Below, piece by piece: positions 32,081-41,141 of a stretch of 64,000 nt of DNA. Each line of letters begins with the position of its first letter. The stretch's first letter is position 1. The notes under the pieces are model-generated. The model did not search any database. It saw only the letters and a list, made by a program, of their open reading frames with translations, and was not told the DNA's origin. Position numbers and translations under genes: made by a program. Source of the DNA: Flavobacterium reichenbachii. Its GTDB lineage: Bacteria; Bacteroidota; Bacteroidia; Flavobacteriales; Flavobacteriaceae. Location: positions 1 through 64,000 of the forward strand of contig NZ_MUHF01000037.1 of assembly GCF_002217435.1 (NCBI RefSeq), given 5' to 3'.

Positions 32081-33484
32081 ATGAATACAAAATATTCTGA
32101 TCTAATAAATCAAACCTATTACTTTCCACAAGAGGAATTCAAATTAAACAAAGATAACCTTCAGTTTCACAATATAGATTTGATGAAATTGGTTGAACAA
32201 TATGGTACGCCATTAAAGTTTACTTATTTACCTCAGATTTCTGAAAACATCAATAAGGCAAAGTCCTGGTTCAGAAAATCAATGGAAAAAAATAAATACG
32301 AAGCAAAGTATTATTACTGTTACTGTACAAAAAGCTCTCATTTTGAATATATAATGAATGAAGCTTTTAAAAACAACATTCATATCGAAACGTCTTCTGC
32401 ATTTGATGTTAATATTGTTGAGAATTTGCTTGAAAACGGTAAAATCAATAAAAGTACTTATGTAATTTGTAATGGTTTTAAAAGAGATGAATACATTAAC
32501 AATATTGCACGATTAATTAATAATGGGCATAAAAATACTATTCCTATTATTGACAATTATGAAGAACTTGATTTACTGCAGGCAGAAATTAAGGGAAAAT
32601 TCAAAATTGGAATTCGTATTGCAGCTGAGGAAGAGCCTAAATTTGAATTTTATACATCAAGATTAGGAATTGGTTACAAAAACATTGTTTCTTTTTATAA
32701 AAAACAAATTCAGGAGAATGATAAATTAGAGCTGAAAATGCTTCACTTTTTTATCAATACTGGAATAAATGACACATCATATTATTGGAATGAGCTGGTA
32801 AAATGTATTAAAGTATACATTGCACTAAAAAAAGAATGCCCTACTTTGGACGGTTTGAACATAGGAGGCGGTTTTCCAATCAAAAACTCATTGGCATTTG
32901 AATATGATTATCAATATATGATTGATGAAATTATCAATCAGATTAAAATTGCGTGCGACGAAGCTGAAGTTGACGTTCCGAATATTTTTACTGAATTTGG
33001 ATCATTTACTGTAGGAGAAAGTGGCGGTGCAATCTATCAGATTTTGTATCAAAAACAACAAAATGACAGAGAAAAATGGAATATGATTGATTCTTCTTTC
33101 ATTACCACTTTGCCGGATACCTGGGCTATAAATAAACGTTTTATTATGCTGGCAGTAAACCGCTGGAATGATACTTATGAGCGGGTTTTATTGGGAGGAT
33201 TAACATGTGATAGTGACGATTATTACAACTCTGAACAAAATATGAACGCGATTTATCTGCCTAAATACAGCAAAGAAAAGCCATTATATATTGGTTTCTT
33301 TAATACGGGTGCATATCAGGAAACTATTGGAGGATACGGCGGGCTTCACCACTGTTTGATTCCGCAGCCTAAACACATCTTAATAGATCGTGATGAAAAC
33401 GGAATTCTGGCAACAGAAGTTTTCTCTGAACAACAGACTTCAGACGATGTATTGAAAATTTTAGGTTACAAGAAAAAAATATAA
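32081..33484 (+). CDS. speA: Arginine decarboxylase (fold III, PLP-dependent)
   Basis: A 467-residue PLP enzyme of the alanine-racemase/ODC fold, in the Bacteroidota arginine decarboxylase group. It converts arginine to agmatine for polyamine synthesis. The PLP lysine lies in YYCYCTKSSHF (about residue 87). IRIAAEEE and LNIGGGFPIKNS (PLP phosphate loop) follow, and TCDSDDYY carries the catalytic Cys-Asp of the partner subunit. It is shorter than E. coli SpeA (about 650 residues) and lacks its inserted domains. The next gene, a deoxyhypusine-synthase homologue, follows 104 bases later, as in other Bacteroidota. No agmatinase gene lies in the window. Confidence 0.85.
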   Translation: MNTKYSDLINQTYYFPQEEFKLNKDNLQFHNIDLMKLVEQYGTPLKFTYLPQISENINKAKSWFRKSMEKNKYEAKYYYCYCTKSSHFEYIMNEAFKNNIHIETSSAFDVNIVENLLENGKINKSTYVICNGFKRDEYINNIARLINNGHKNTIPIIDNYEELDLLQAEIKGKFKIGIRIAAEEEPKFEFYTSRLGIGYKNIVSFYKKQIQENDKLELKMLHFFINTGINDTSYYWNELVKCIKVYIALKKECPTLDGLNIGGGFPIKNSLAFEYDYQYMIDEIINQIKIACDEAEVDVPNIFTEFGSFTVGESGGAIYQILYQKQQNDREKWNMIDSSFITTLPDTWAINKRFIMLAVNRWNDTYERVLLGGLTCDSDDYYNSEQNMNAIYLPKYSKEKPLYIGFFNTGAYQETIGGYGGLHHCLIPQPKHILIDRDENGILATEVFSEQQTSDDVLKILGYKKKI

Positions 33485-33588
33485 AAAAAAGATGCAAATT
33501 GAAAAGTTAATAGCTATAAAATTATTAATTTGCAGTATCATCTAAAGGTTAAGCCTTTAATTCAAAAAAAAAATAAAAAAACAAACAA

Positions 33589-34557
33589 ATGAAAGGACCA
33601 ATCAGTCAGTTTATTGAAAAACATTATTTACATTTTAATTCTGCCTCTTTAGTTGATGCTGCAAAAGCATACGAGCAGCAATTAGCTAATGGTGCAAAAA
33701 TGATGGTAAGTATGGCTGGCGCTATGAGTACAGCAGAAATTGGTAAAATTTTTGCCGAAATTATTAGACAAGATAAAGTGCAAATTATTTCTTGTACTGG
33801 AGCCAATCTAGAAGAAGACATCATGAATCTAGTTGCACACTCTCACTACGAAAGAGTGCCAAACTACCGTGATTTGACACCAGAAGACGAATGGGCTTTA
33901 TTAGAAAGAGGATTAAACCGTGTAACTGATACGTGTATTCCTGAACATGAAGCATTCCGTCGTTTACAAAAACATATTTACAAAATCTGGAAAGATGCTG
34001 ACGATAAAGGTGAACGTTACTTTCCACATGAATTTATGTACAAAATGTTGTTATCCGGCGTTTTGGAAGAATATTATGAAATTGACTTAAAAGACAGCTG
34101 GATGTATGCTGCTGCAGAGAAAAATTTACCTATTATTGTTCCAGGTTGGGAAGACAGTACAATGGGAAATATCTTCGCTTCATATGTAATCAAAGGTGAA
34201 TTAAAAGCATCTACGATGAAATCAGGTATAGAATATATGACATTCCTTGCAGATTGGTATCCTAAAAACAGTACTAACGGAATTGGATTTTTCCAAATTG
34301 GTGGTGGTATTGCAGGAGATTTTCCTATTTGTGTGGTTCCTATGCTTTATCAGGATATGGAAATGCATGATATTCCTTTTTGGAGTTATTTCTGCCAAAT
34401 TTCAGATTCTACAACTAGTTATGGTTCGTATTCTGGTGCAGTTCCAAATGAGAAAATCACTTGGGGTAAATTAGATATCAAAACCCCAAAATTTATTATT
34501 GAGTCGGATGCTACAATTGTGGCTCCGTTAATTTTTGCTTACTTATTAGATTTATAG
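33589..34557 (+). CDS. Deoxyhypusine synthase-family protein
   Basis: A 322-residue bacterial homologue of deoxyhypusine synthase, an NAD-dependent spermidine-cleaving enzyme. The Rossmann-like core shows SMAGAMSTAEIG, SCTGANLEEDIMNL, VPGWEDSTMGNIF and QIGGGIAGDFPICVVPM. The active-site lysine is kept in EKITWGKLD, matching the eukaryotic VSWGK motif, and SGAVPNE aligns with SGAxPDE. Bacteria lack eIF5A, so homologues are thought to act in polyamine metabolism, such as homospermidine formation. Placement after arginine decarboxylase supports a polyamine role. The exact reaction is not known from sequence. Confidence 0.88.
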   Translation: MKGPISQFIEKHYLHFNSASLVDAAKAYEQQLANGAKMMVSMAGAMSTAEIGKIFAEIIRQDKVQIISCTGANLEEDIMNLVAHSHYERVPNYRDLTPEDEWALLERGLNRVTDTCIPEHEAFRRLQKHIYKIWKDADDKGERYFPHEFMYKMLLSGVLEEYYEIDLKDSWMYAAAEKNLPIIVPGWEDSTMGNIFASYVIKGELKASTMKSGIEYMTFLADWYPKNSTNGIGFFQIGGGIAGDFPICVVPMLYQDMEMHDIPFWSYFCQISDSTTSYGSYSGAVPNEKITWGKLDIKTPKFIIESDATIVAPLIFAYLLDL

Positions 34558-34564
34558 GATATTT

Positions 34565-34972
34565 ATGAAAAGAGTTATAGTAGACTACGCTAAACTTACC
34601 AACGAAATTTTGAACCTTTTGGTAGAAAAATTTCCTGATGGTTATGATGATTCGGATGTTATCCGTTTTAGAAATGCTAAAAACGAATTGATCGAAGCTG
34701 TTGAAGTTCGTACTGAAGACACTATTTATTTAGTTAAAATTAGTACTAAATTGGCTGACAGAATCGAAAATTACGATGAAGATGATGATATAGATCTTGA
34801 TGTTGATACAATCGAACCAGTAAAAGGACTAGATCTTGATGATGATAGTGATGACGATGACGACGATGATGCGATAGATAAACCAGATACTGATGGCGGA
34901 GATGATGATGACGATGAGGATAAAGATCCAGATGATATAGCTGACGATGATGATGAAGACGATGAAGATTAA
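34565..34972 (+). CDS. Small protein with Asp-rich acidic tail
   Basis: A 135-residue protein starting 7 bases after the deoxyhypusine-synthase homologue. The N-terminal 68 residues form a normal alpha/beta segment (KRVIVDYAKLTNEILNLLVEKFPDGYDDSDVIRFRNAKNEL). The second half is dominated by Asp/Glu runs. Homologues are common in Flavobacterium and sometimes labelled DNA primase, but no primase motif is present. The acidic tail could bind cations, basic proteins or polyamines; with polyamine genes upstream the last is attractive but unproven. A terminator follows. Confidence 0.75.
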   Translation: MKRVIVDYAKLTNEILNLLVEKFPDGYDDSDVIRFRNAKNELIEAVEVRTEDTIYLVKISTKLADRIENYDEDDDIDLDVDTIEPVKGLDLDDDSDDDDDDDAIDKPDTDGGDDDDDEDKDPDDIADDDDEDDED

Positions 34973-34994
34973 TTCATTTCTTTCTAAATAAATT

Positions 34995-35024
34995 AAAGGA
35001 ACTCAGATCGAGTTCCTTTTTTTT
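34995..35024 (+). terminator. Intrinsic terminator
   Basis: AAAGGAACTC (34995-35004) pairs GAGTTCCTTT (35010-35019) around AGATC, followed by T8. It ends the decarboxylase/deoxyhypusine-synthase/acidic-protein unit. Confidence 0.88.
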
Positions 35025-35094
35025 ATAAAAACAAAATAATTTTTAATTAATTATAAGAAAAATACTATTTTTATAATTGAAAATAGTACATTAA

Positions 35095-37203
35095 ATGAAT
35101 TCAGAAATATTACACGCCAAACTTAAAGAAAATTTCGGGTTTGAAAAATTTAGACCCAATCAGGAAACTATAATAAATACCATACTTTCTGGTCAGGATA
35201 CTTTGGCTATCATGCCAACTGGAGGAGGAAAATCTATATGTTTTCAGCTTCCTGCTTTAGTTTTACCTGGAATCACAATTGTTATTTCTCCCTTAATTGC
35301 CTTGATGAAAGATCAGGTCGACAGTTTAAAAACAAACGGAATTACCGCATGTTATATAAATAGCAGTCAGTCTAGTGAAGAACAGCAATATTATATAGAT
35401 AATTTAAAATCAAATAATTTTAAATTGGTTTATATTGCTCCTGAAAGTCTTTCTTATCTTGATTCAGTATTTAATGAATTGACTATAAGTTTAATAGCGA
35501 TAGATGAAGCACATTGTATATCATCTTGGGGTCACGATTTTAGACCTGCTTATACAAATTTGGGTTATTTAAAAAGCCGCTTCCCTTCTACTCCGGTTCT
35601 GGCCCTAACTGCCACAGCCGATAAAGCAACACGTACCGACATTACCAAGCAATTGAATTTGCGCAATCCTAAAACTTTTATTGCCTCTTTTGATAGAAAG
35701 AATTTAAGTTTAGAAGTTAGACCAGCTCTAGATCGTGTAAAACAAATTATTGATTTTATAGAAGAAAGGCCCAATGAATCTGGAATTATTTATTGTCTAA
35801 GCAGAAAAACGACAGAAGAACTTGCTCAAAAAATACAAAAAAGCGGTATAACTGCCAAAGCGTATCATGCAGGATTAGATAATACTGTTCGTGCTAAAAC
35901 ACAAGATGAGTTTATAAATGATGATTGTCAGGTAGTGTGTGCTACGATCGCATTCGGAATGGGAATTGATAAATCAAATGTGCGTTGGGTAATTCATTAT
36001 AATCTTCCAAAAAACATTGAAGGTTATTATCAGGAAATTGGCCGTGCAGGTCGAGATGGACTACCGGCAGAAACACTTTTATTCGAAAGTTATGCTGATG
36101 TCATTCAGCTTCAAAAATTTGCTTCGGATGGTTTAAACTCTGATATACAGCTCGCAAAATTAGACCGTATGAAGCAATATGCAGATGCTTTAAGCTGCAG
36201 AAGAAAAATTTTGCTTTCTTATTTTGGAGAACTGGTTACAGAAAATTGTGGTAATTGTGATATTTGTAATAATCCGCCAACATTTTTTGATGGAACTATT
36301 TTGGCGCAAAAAGCATTATCGGCCATTAGTCGTTTACAGCAATCTGAACCTTTGGCTGTAATTGTAGACTTTTTGCGAGGCTCGAGAAACGCGTATATCT
36401 ACGAAAAAAATTATCAAAGCTTAAAAACGTACGGAATTGGCGCCGATATTTCTTGGTACGATTGGAATCAATACTTAATTCAGTTAATAAATTTAGGGTA
36501 TTGCGAAATTGCCTTCCATCAGCATAATAAAATCTTGCTGACTCCTTTTGCAAAGAAAGTTTTATTTGAAGGTGAAAAAGTAAAATTAAATACTGTTGTT
36601 AAAAAAGTAATTGATAAAAACGAGATTAAAGAAACCAAAGCGAAAACAACTAAAATTACTCTTTTTGAAATACTTCGAAAATTACGCTACGAAATTTCTA
36701 AAGACGAAGAAGTTCCTGCCTATGTAATTTTTAGTGATGCTGCATTGAGACAAATGGAAACTTTACGCCCAATGAGCGATGAAGAATTCCTTGCTATAGA
36801 TGGTGTTGGTAAAGCCAAACTAGAAAAATACGGTCAGGAATTTATAGATGCCATTGTTTATTTTGAAAACGCCAAAAAGAAAAAAGCGAAGGCTAAAAAA
36901 GAAGGTAATACTTATAAAACAACATTAGAAATGTTTCTAAATGGTAACACTATCGAAGATATTGCACTAAAACGAAATTTAGGACAAACTACTATCATTT
37001 CGCATTTAGCAAAATTATATATTGACGGTCATGATTTAGATTTAAGTCAATTTGTTTCTGATGAAGAAGTAAAATTACTTCATAAAGCACAAGTAGAATT
37101 AGAATATCCTACAGCTTTAAAGCCTTATTTTGATCATTTTGAAGAAAAAATGTCTTATGATAAAATTAGATTTGGTCTTGCTATTGTTGAGAGAAATAAA
37201 TAA
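35095..37203 (+). CDS. recQ: ATP-dependent DNA helicase RecQ
   Basis: A 702-residue 3'-5' superfamily 2 DNA helicase for recombinational repair. RecA-like domains span residues 1-340, with Walker A MPTGGGKS, IDEAHCISSWGHDFR (DEAH box and aromatic-rich loop), LALTATAD, and motif VI EIGRAGRDG. The zinc-binding RQC region has CRRKILLSYFGE with CGNCDIC; the winged helix follows, then HRDC (about 515-600). A further C-terminal HTH (TIEDIALKRNLGQTTIISHL) occurs in Bacteroidota RecQ proteins. The length exceeds E. coli RecQ (about 610) because of this tail. Confidence 0.95.
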   Translation: MNSEILHAKLKENFGFEKFRPNQETIINTILSGQDTLAIMPTGGGKSICFQLPALVLPGITIVISPLIALMKDQVDSLKTNGITACYINSSQSSEEQQYYIDNLKSNNFKLVYIAPESLSYLDSVFNELTISLIAIDEAHCISSWGHDFRPAYTNLGYLKSRFPSTPVLALTATADKATRTDITKQLNLRNPKTFIASFDRKNLSLEVRPALDRVKQIIDFIEERPNESGIIYCLSRKTTEELAQKIQKSGITAKAYHAGLDNTVRAKTQDEFINDDCQVVCATIAFGMGIDKSNVRWVIHYNLPKNIEGYYQEIGRAGRDGLPAETLLFESYADVIQLQKFASDGLNSDIQLAKLDRMKQYADALSCRRKILLSYFGELVTENCGNCDICNNPPTFFDGTILAQKALSAISRLQQSEPLAVIVDFLRGSRNAYIYEKNYQSLKTYGIGADISWYDWNQYLIQLINLGYCEIAFHQHNKILLTPFAKKVLFEGEKVKLNTVVKKVIDKNEIKETKAKTTKITLFEILRKLRYEISKDEEVPAYVIFSDAALRQMETLRPMSDEEFLAIDGVGKAKLEKYGQEFIDAIVYFENAKKKKAKAKKEGNTYKTTLEMFLNGNTIEDIALKRNLGQTTIISHLAKLYIDGHDLDLSQFVSDEEVKLLHKAQVELEYPTALKPYFDHFEEKMSYDKIRFGLAIVERNK

Positions 37204-37215
37204 TTACGTGTGAGT

Positions 37216-37247
37216 AACCCGACATTTTTTTAAAAAACTGTCGGGTT
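37216..37247 (+). terminator. recQ terminator
   Basis: AACCCGACA (37216-37224) pairs TGTCGGGTT (37239-37247); the enclosed T7 and A6 also pair, giving a long stem just after the recQ stop. Confidence 0.75.
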
Positions 37248-37302
37248 TGTCGCCAAAAGAAAATAAATAATCTTATTTTTTTTTTGAACTACATAATCTA
37301 AA

Positions 37303-37338
37303 ACAAAAAAATCCTGTGAAGTTTTATTTCACAGGATT
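37303..37338 (-). terminator. Intrinsic terminator for the DinB gene
   Basis: AATCCTGTGAA (37310-37320) pairs TTCACAGGATT (37328-37338). A run of A on the left gives a minus-strand T-tract after the DinB stop; a T-run on the right could serve recQ as well. Confidence 0.85.
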
Positions 37339-37360
37339 TTTTCTGATATAATATAAAGAT

Positions 37361-37876
37361 CTATAAGTATCTTTCTTCAAAAACTTTTTGATGATGTTTT
37401 TGATGTCCAATCACAACAAAACCCAGAGCACGAACAGAAATTGCGTTATTTGAAGCAGTACCAATTCGTTTAAGTTGCTCTTCAGATAAACTCTTGTAAA
37501 ATAATAAAGTTGAATGTCTTAGCGCAGAAAACTCAGTTAATAAATCCTGAATGCTCCTTTTGTTAGAATCAGTACTATTGGCATAATCATCTTCTTCAAA
37601 ACTTGGCAAAGGAGTTTTGTCATTTCTTGAAAAACGCAAAGCACGATAAACAAAAATACGCTCGCAATCTAACAAATGCTGTATGATGTCTTTAATTGTC
37701 CACTTTCCTTCTGCATAACGATAATCAAATTTATCCATCGGAATGTTCTGTACAAATTTTATAAAACCATGAAGCGAAATTTCTAATTCCTCAATCAAAT
37801 TTACCTCGCCAGCTTCTTTAATATAATTTGTAAATCCGCCGGAATATTCATTTTCTAATAATTGATTTGAATTCAT
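37361..37876 (-). CDS. DinB-family protein
   Basis: A 171-residue four-helix-bundle protein of the DinB/YfiT-like metalloenzyme superfamily. The metal-site histidines lie in TIKDIIQHLLDCERIF and at the C-terminus in VIGHQKHHQKVFEE; AEGKWTIKDIIQHL is the family opening. Related proteins include bacillithiol- and mycothiol-S-transferases. A YpdA-like reductase gene at 51905-52870 hints that this strain makes bacillithiol, so a thiol-transferase role is possible but not shown. It is separated from ppc by about 27 bases on the same strand. Confidence 0.85.
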   Translation of the reverse strand: MNSNQLLENEYSGGFTNYIKEAGEVNLIEELEISLHGFIKFVQNIPMDKFDYRYAEGKWTIKDIIQHLLDCERIFVYRALRFSRNDKTPLPSFEEDDYANSTDSNKRSIQDLLTEFSALRHSTLLFYKSLSEEQLKRIGTASNNAISVRALGFVVIGHQKHHQKVFEERYL

Positions 37877-37903
37877 TTTTACAATATTTTAAGGATCTGA
37901 TTT

Positions 37904-40492
37904 TTAAGCAGAGTTTCTACTTGCGTTAGTGTTTCCAAAAAGAGACCTTGTAACAATTTTTTCATAAACTTTCACAAGCTCCTCATTATCTGTATTATTT
38001 TCCTTATTGAGTTCATTAATTCTTAACAAAGCATATTGTTGTATCGTTAACAATGGCAATACGATACGCTCTCTTACTTGAATTGATGCTATACCATCAG
38101 GATAATTTTCCATTAAGGTTTTATGATCTGCAATTTTAAGAAGAAGACGTTTTGTTTCTTGAAATTCTTCATTAATAATCTGCCAAAACTCACCAAATTC
38201 AGGATCATTTTTCATGTATGCAGTTAGTGGCAAAAATGATTTAGCCAAAGACATCATACTATTTTCTAATAATGTTTTAAAGAATAATGAATTATGATAT
38301 AGATCACTTACCTTATTCCATTGTCCGCTTTCTTCAAAATATTTTAAGGCAGATCCTACTCCAAAAAATCCAGGAACGTTTTGTTTCAATTGACTCCAAG
38401 AACCGACAAATGGAATTGCACGCAAGTCAGCAAAATCTAATGATTCTGATTTGCTTCTTTTTGATGGACGGCTTCCTATGTTTGTTTTAGAATAATATTT
38501 CAGTGTACTCATTTTTTCTAAGTACGGAATAAATTTTGGATGATTTTTAAAACTTAAATATTTTTCATAGCCTAAGTCAGCCAGCTGCGTTAAAATTTGA
38601 GTTTCTTCGGCAGTAAGTTCATTTTTCTCTTTGCTGAAAACCTGATTGGTTACCCCGGCACTTAATAGATTTTCAATATTGTAACGACAAGAATCTAAAG
38701 TTCCAAAATTTGAACTAATAGTCTGGCCTTGTACTGTAATCTGAATTTCGTTATTTTCAATTTTAGGTCCTAAAGAAGCATAAAATTTATGAGTTTTTCC
38801 GCCTCCACGAGCTGGAGGTCCACCGCGGCCGTCAAAGAAAATCGCTTTTATGCCATATTTTCTAGAAATCTCTGTCAAAGAAATTTTTGCCTGGTAAATA
38901 CTCCAATTCGCCATTAAATAACCGCCATCTTTTGTACCGTCAGAAAAACCAAGCATAATAGTTTGTTTATTTCCTCTTGCCTGCAGATGTTTAGAATATT
39001 CAGGATTTGTGTATAATTGCTCCATAATTTGGTGCGCATTTTGTAAATCATCAACAGATTCAAAAAGCGGAATGATATCAACACTTGGATCCTCCCAATT
39101 ATTCAATCGAATCATGGCAAAAGTTTCCATTACGTTTAATGCACTTTCGTTATTACTAATAATATAACGATTAGCACCTTCTTCACCATTATTTCCCTGA
39201 ATTGTCTTTATAGCCTGAACAGACTCTAAAGTTGATCTGGTAATTTCATCATCAAAATCAGCCGGATTTAAATTTCCTTTTACCTTTGATAAAACGATCA
39301 GCTTATCATCTTCACTTAATTCGAAATAATTTTTTGGAAAAATATTTGAACCAGAATTTAAATAGTGATTGACAACATCTTTAAAAACTACGTTATGAAT
39401 TTTGCTGTTTTGACGGATGTCTAAAGTAGCAAAGTGAAATCCGAAAAGATTAATTTTTACCAGAAAAGCTTCCAGTTCGTCAAGATATAACGACTGATGT
39501 TTTTCGATAATAATGTTTCTGATTTTATTTAACTGTGTTAATAATTCATCAAGAGTGATGTAAATCTCTCCTTTAGAATAAAACACAGAACGGTAAAGTT
39601 TATGTTCAAGTTCAGACACCAAAGTATCTACATCAGAGAAAGTTAGCTTTCTTTTAAGATTACGCATTTCTACATAATAACACTTTAAAATAGAAGTTCT
39701 TAAACGTTCTGCTACTTTTAAGGTAATCTCTGTTGTAACAAACGGATTTCCATCACGATCTCCGCCCGGCCAGAATCCTAATTTGATTAATTGGTTCTGA
39801 ATTGAATTTCCCTGAAGAATATTTTTTTGCAGATAATGCACAATTTCTCCAGAAGTCGAATAAAAGACATTCTCTAAATACCAAATCAAACTTACAGCTT
39901 CATCATAGGGATTTGGTTTTTCATTCTGGATAAAAGGCGTTTTTCCAAGCTGTGCTAATAATTGTTTTATTTTTAATAAATCATTAGATCGAATTGCTTC
40001 TGTCAAATCATTAATAATCCCAAGTACAGGTCCAGGATAAAACTGAGTTGGATGCGCAGTTAAAACAGTACGTACATTGAAATTTTCTAAAAAGTCGATT
40101 AATTCATCATCTTTTTGTTTAGCATCAGATTTCTCTTTAATATCACGAAGAGAACCACGTCCTTCCATATTATTAACCACAGGAAATGCAGCATCTTCTA
40201 TAGCATCAAAAAGTACAATTTGGCGCTCTATATACTGTATAAAACGAAACATAAGATCGATTTTCTCAGTTTCAGAGGCATTGGTAAGGTATTTATTAGA
40301 AAAGAAATTAAAAATTTCTTTTGGTGTTTCTTGTTTTTTAAAACCCGTTTCGCAAGTTTCTGTAAATAAAGGAAGTAAAACCCCTGTATTATCTATAGAA
40401 TCAAAAGGTAATGTTATAAAAACACTATTATAAATATGGTATTTTGAGAGAACATCTTGATTAAAGCGCTCAATTTTTGGCAGCGTATACAT
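37904..40492 (-). CDS. ppc: Phosphoenolpyruvate carboxylase
   Basis: An 862-residue cytosolic enzyme that carboxylates PEP to oxaloacetate, an anaplerotic step. Catalytic landmarks: VLTAHPTQ with H137, GGDRDGNPFVT, LGFSDGTKDGGYLMANW, and FFDGRGGPPARGGGKTH, the Gly-rich loop. The C-terminus ends NTNASRNSA. The gene is somewhat shorter than proteobacterial ppc (about 880). It is transcribed separately from the Lrp gene upstream, because a terminator lies between them. The DinB gene follows closely on the same strand. Confidence 0.95.
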   Translation of the reverse strand: MYTLPKIERFNQDVLSKYHIYNSVFITLPFDSIDNTGVLLPLFTETCETGFKKQETPKEIFNFFSNKYLTNASETEKIDLMFRFIQYIERQIVLFDAIEDAAFPVVNNMEGRGSLRDIKEKSDAKQKDDELIDFLENFNVRTVLTAHPTQFYPGPVLGIINDLTEAIRSNDLLKIKQLLAQLGKTPFIQNEKPNPYDEAVSLIWYLENVFYSTSGEIVHYLQKNILQGNSIQNQLIKLGFWPGGDRDGNPFVTTEITLKVAERLRTSILKCYYVEMRNLKRKLTFSDVDTLVSELEHKLYRSVFYSKGEIYITLDELLTQLNKIRNIIIEKHQSLYLDELEAFLVKINLFGFHFATLDIRQNSKIHNVVFKDVVNHYLNSGSNIFPKNYFELSEDDKLIVLSKVKGNLNPADFDDEITRSTLESVQAIKTIQGNNGEEGANRYIISNNESALNVMETFAMIRLNNWEDPSVDIIPLFESVDDLQNAHQIMEQLYTNPEYSKHLQARGNKQTIMLGFSDGTKDGGYLMANWSIYQAKISLTEISRKYGIKAIFFDGRGGPPARGGGKTHKFYASLGPKIENNEIQITVQGQTISSNFGTLDSCRYNIENLLSAGVTNQVFSKEKNELTAEETQILTQLADLGYEKYLSFKNHPKFIPYLEKMSTLKYYSKTNIGSRPSKRSKSESLDFADLRAIPFVGSWSQLKQNVPGFFGVGSALKYFEESGQWNKVSDLYHNSLFFKTLLENSMMSLAKSFLPLTAYMKNDPEFGEFWQIINEEFQETKRLLLKIADHKTLMENYPDGIASIQVRERIVLPLLTIQQYALLRINELNKENNTDNEELVKVYEKIVTRSLFGNTNASRNSA

Positions 40493-40525
40493 AATCGTGT
40501 TATAGTTGGTTGGTTATTTAGTCAT

Positions 40526-40554
40526 AAAAAAACCCCAAGAATAAACTTGAGGTT
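40526..40554 (-). terminator. Intrinsic terminator of the Lrp-type gene
   Basis: AACCCCAAG (40531-40539) pairs CTTGAGGTT (40546-40554) with one wobble, followed on the minus strand by T-rich sequence. It separates the Lrp gene from ppc. Confidence 0.78.
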
Positions 40555-40584
40555 ATATTTTAATATAGCATTCAAGAAAAATTG

Positions 40585-41064
40585 TTACATATTTTTAAAA
40601 ATAGTATGCATCAAACGCTTCTTATCGTTTATACTTTCTTCTAAAGAGATCATAGTTTCTGTTCTGTAAACACCTTCGATATCATCAATCATAAAGATAA
40701 CTTCTTTTGCGTGCTTAGTATCTTTTGCTCTAATTTTGCAAAAAATATTGAATTTTCCTGTAGTTACAGAAGCTACTGTTACAAAAGGAATTTGGTTAAT
40801 TCGCTCTAATACAAATTTTGTCTGAGACGTATTATTAAGAAACACACCTACATAAGCAATAAATGAATACCCTAGTTTATCATAATCCAAGGCTAAAGAA
40901 GATCCCATTATTATCCCTGCGTCTTCCATCTTTTTTACTCTAACATGTACTGTTCCAGCAGATATCAATAGTTTTTTTGCAATGTCAGTAAACGGAACTC
41001 TCGTATTGTCTATTAACATATCTAAAATCTGGTGATCTACTTCATCTAAACGAAATTTACTCAT
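40585..41064 (-). CDS. Lrp/AsnC-family regulator
   Basis: A 159-residue regulator. The N-terminal HTH is DEVDHQILDMLIDNTRVPFTDIAKKLLISAGTVHVRVKKMEDAGII. The C-terminal RAM (amino-acid-binding, ferredoxin-like) domain spans about 70-145 and includes FVTVASVTTGKFNIFCKIRAKD. Members assemble as octamers and respond to amino acids. It lies between the M14 carboxypeptidase and ppc genes on the minus strand and has its own terminator. A link with amino-acid or peptide use is plausible from the neighbours, but its targets are unknown. Confidence 0.9.
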   Translation of the reverse strand: MSKFRLDEVDHQILDMLIDNTRVPFTDIAKKLLISAGTVHVRVKKMEDAGIIMGSSLALDYDKLGYSFIAYVGVFLNNTSQTKFVLERINQIPFVTVASVTTGKFNIFCKIRAKDTKHAKEVIFMIDDIEGVYRTETMISLEESINDKKRLMHTIFKNM

Positions 41065-41141
41065 AATTCTTTAATTAATATTACTAATTGCTATTACAAA
41101 GTATAAAATTATATATAAAAAACAACAAATTTACAAAAAAA

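Noticed and set aside
33492..33545. 17-codon ORF between arginine decarboxylase and the deoxyhypusine-synthase homologue
   Set aside because: Too short and AT-driven; it overlaps a GCAAATT/AATTTGC hairpin and has no promoter signal.
34565..34972. DNA primase label for the Asp-rich protein
   Set aside because: No TOPRIM, zinc-finger or archaeo-eukaryotic primase motif is visible; the label used for homologues seems to be a carried-over misannotation.
37303..37338. Hairpin as a small RNA
   Set aside because: Its position directly after the DinB stop with flanking A/T runs is explained by transcription termination.
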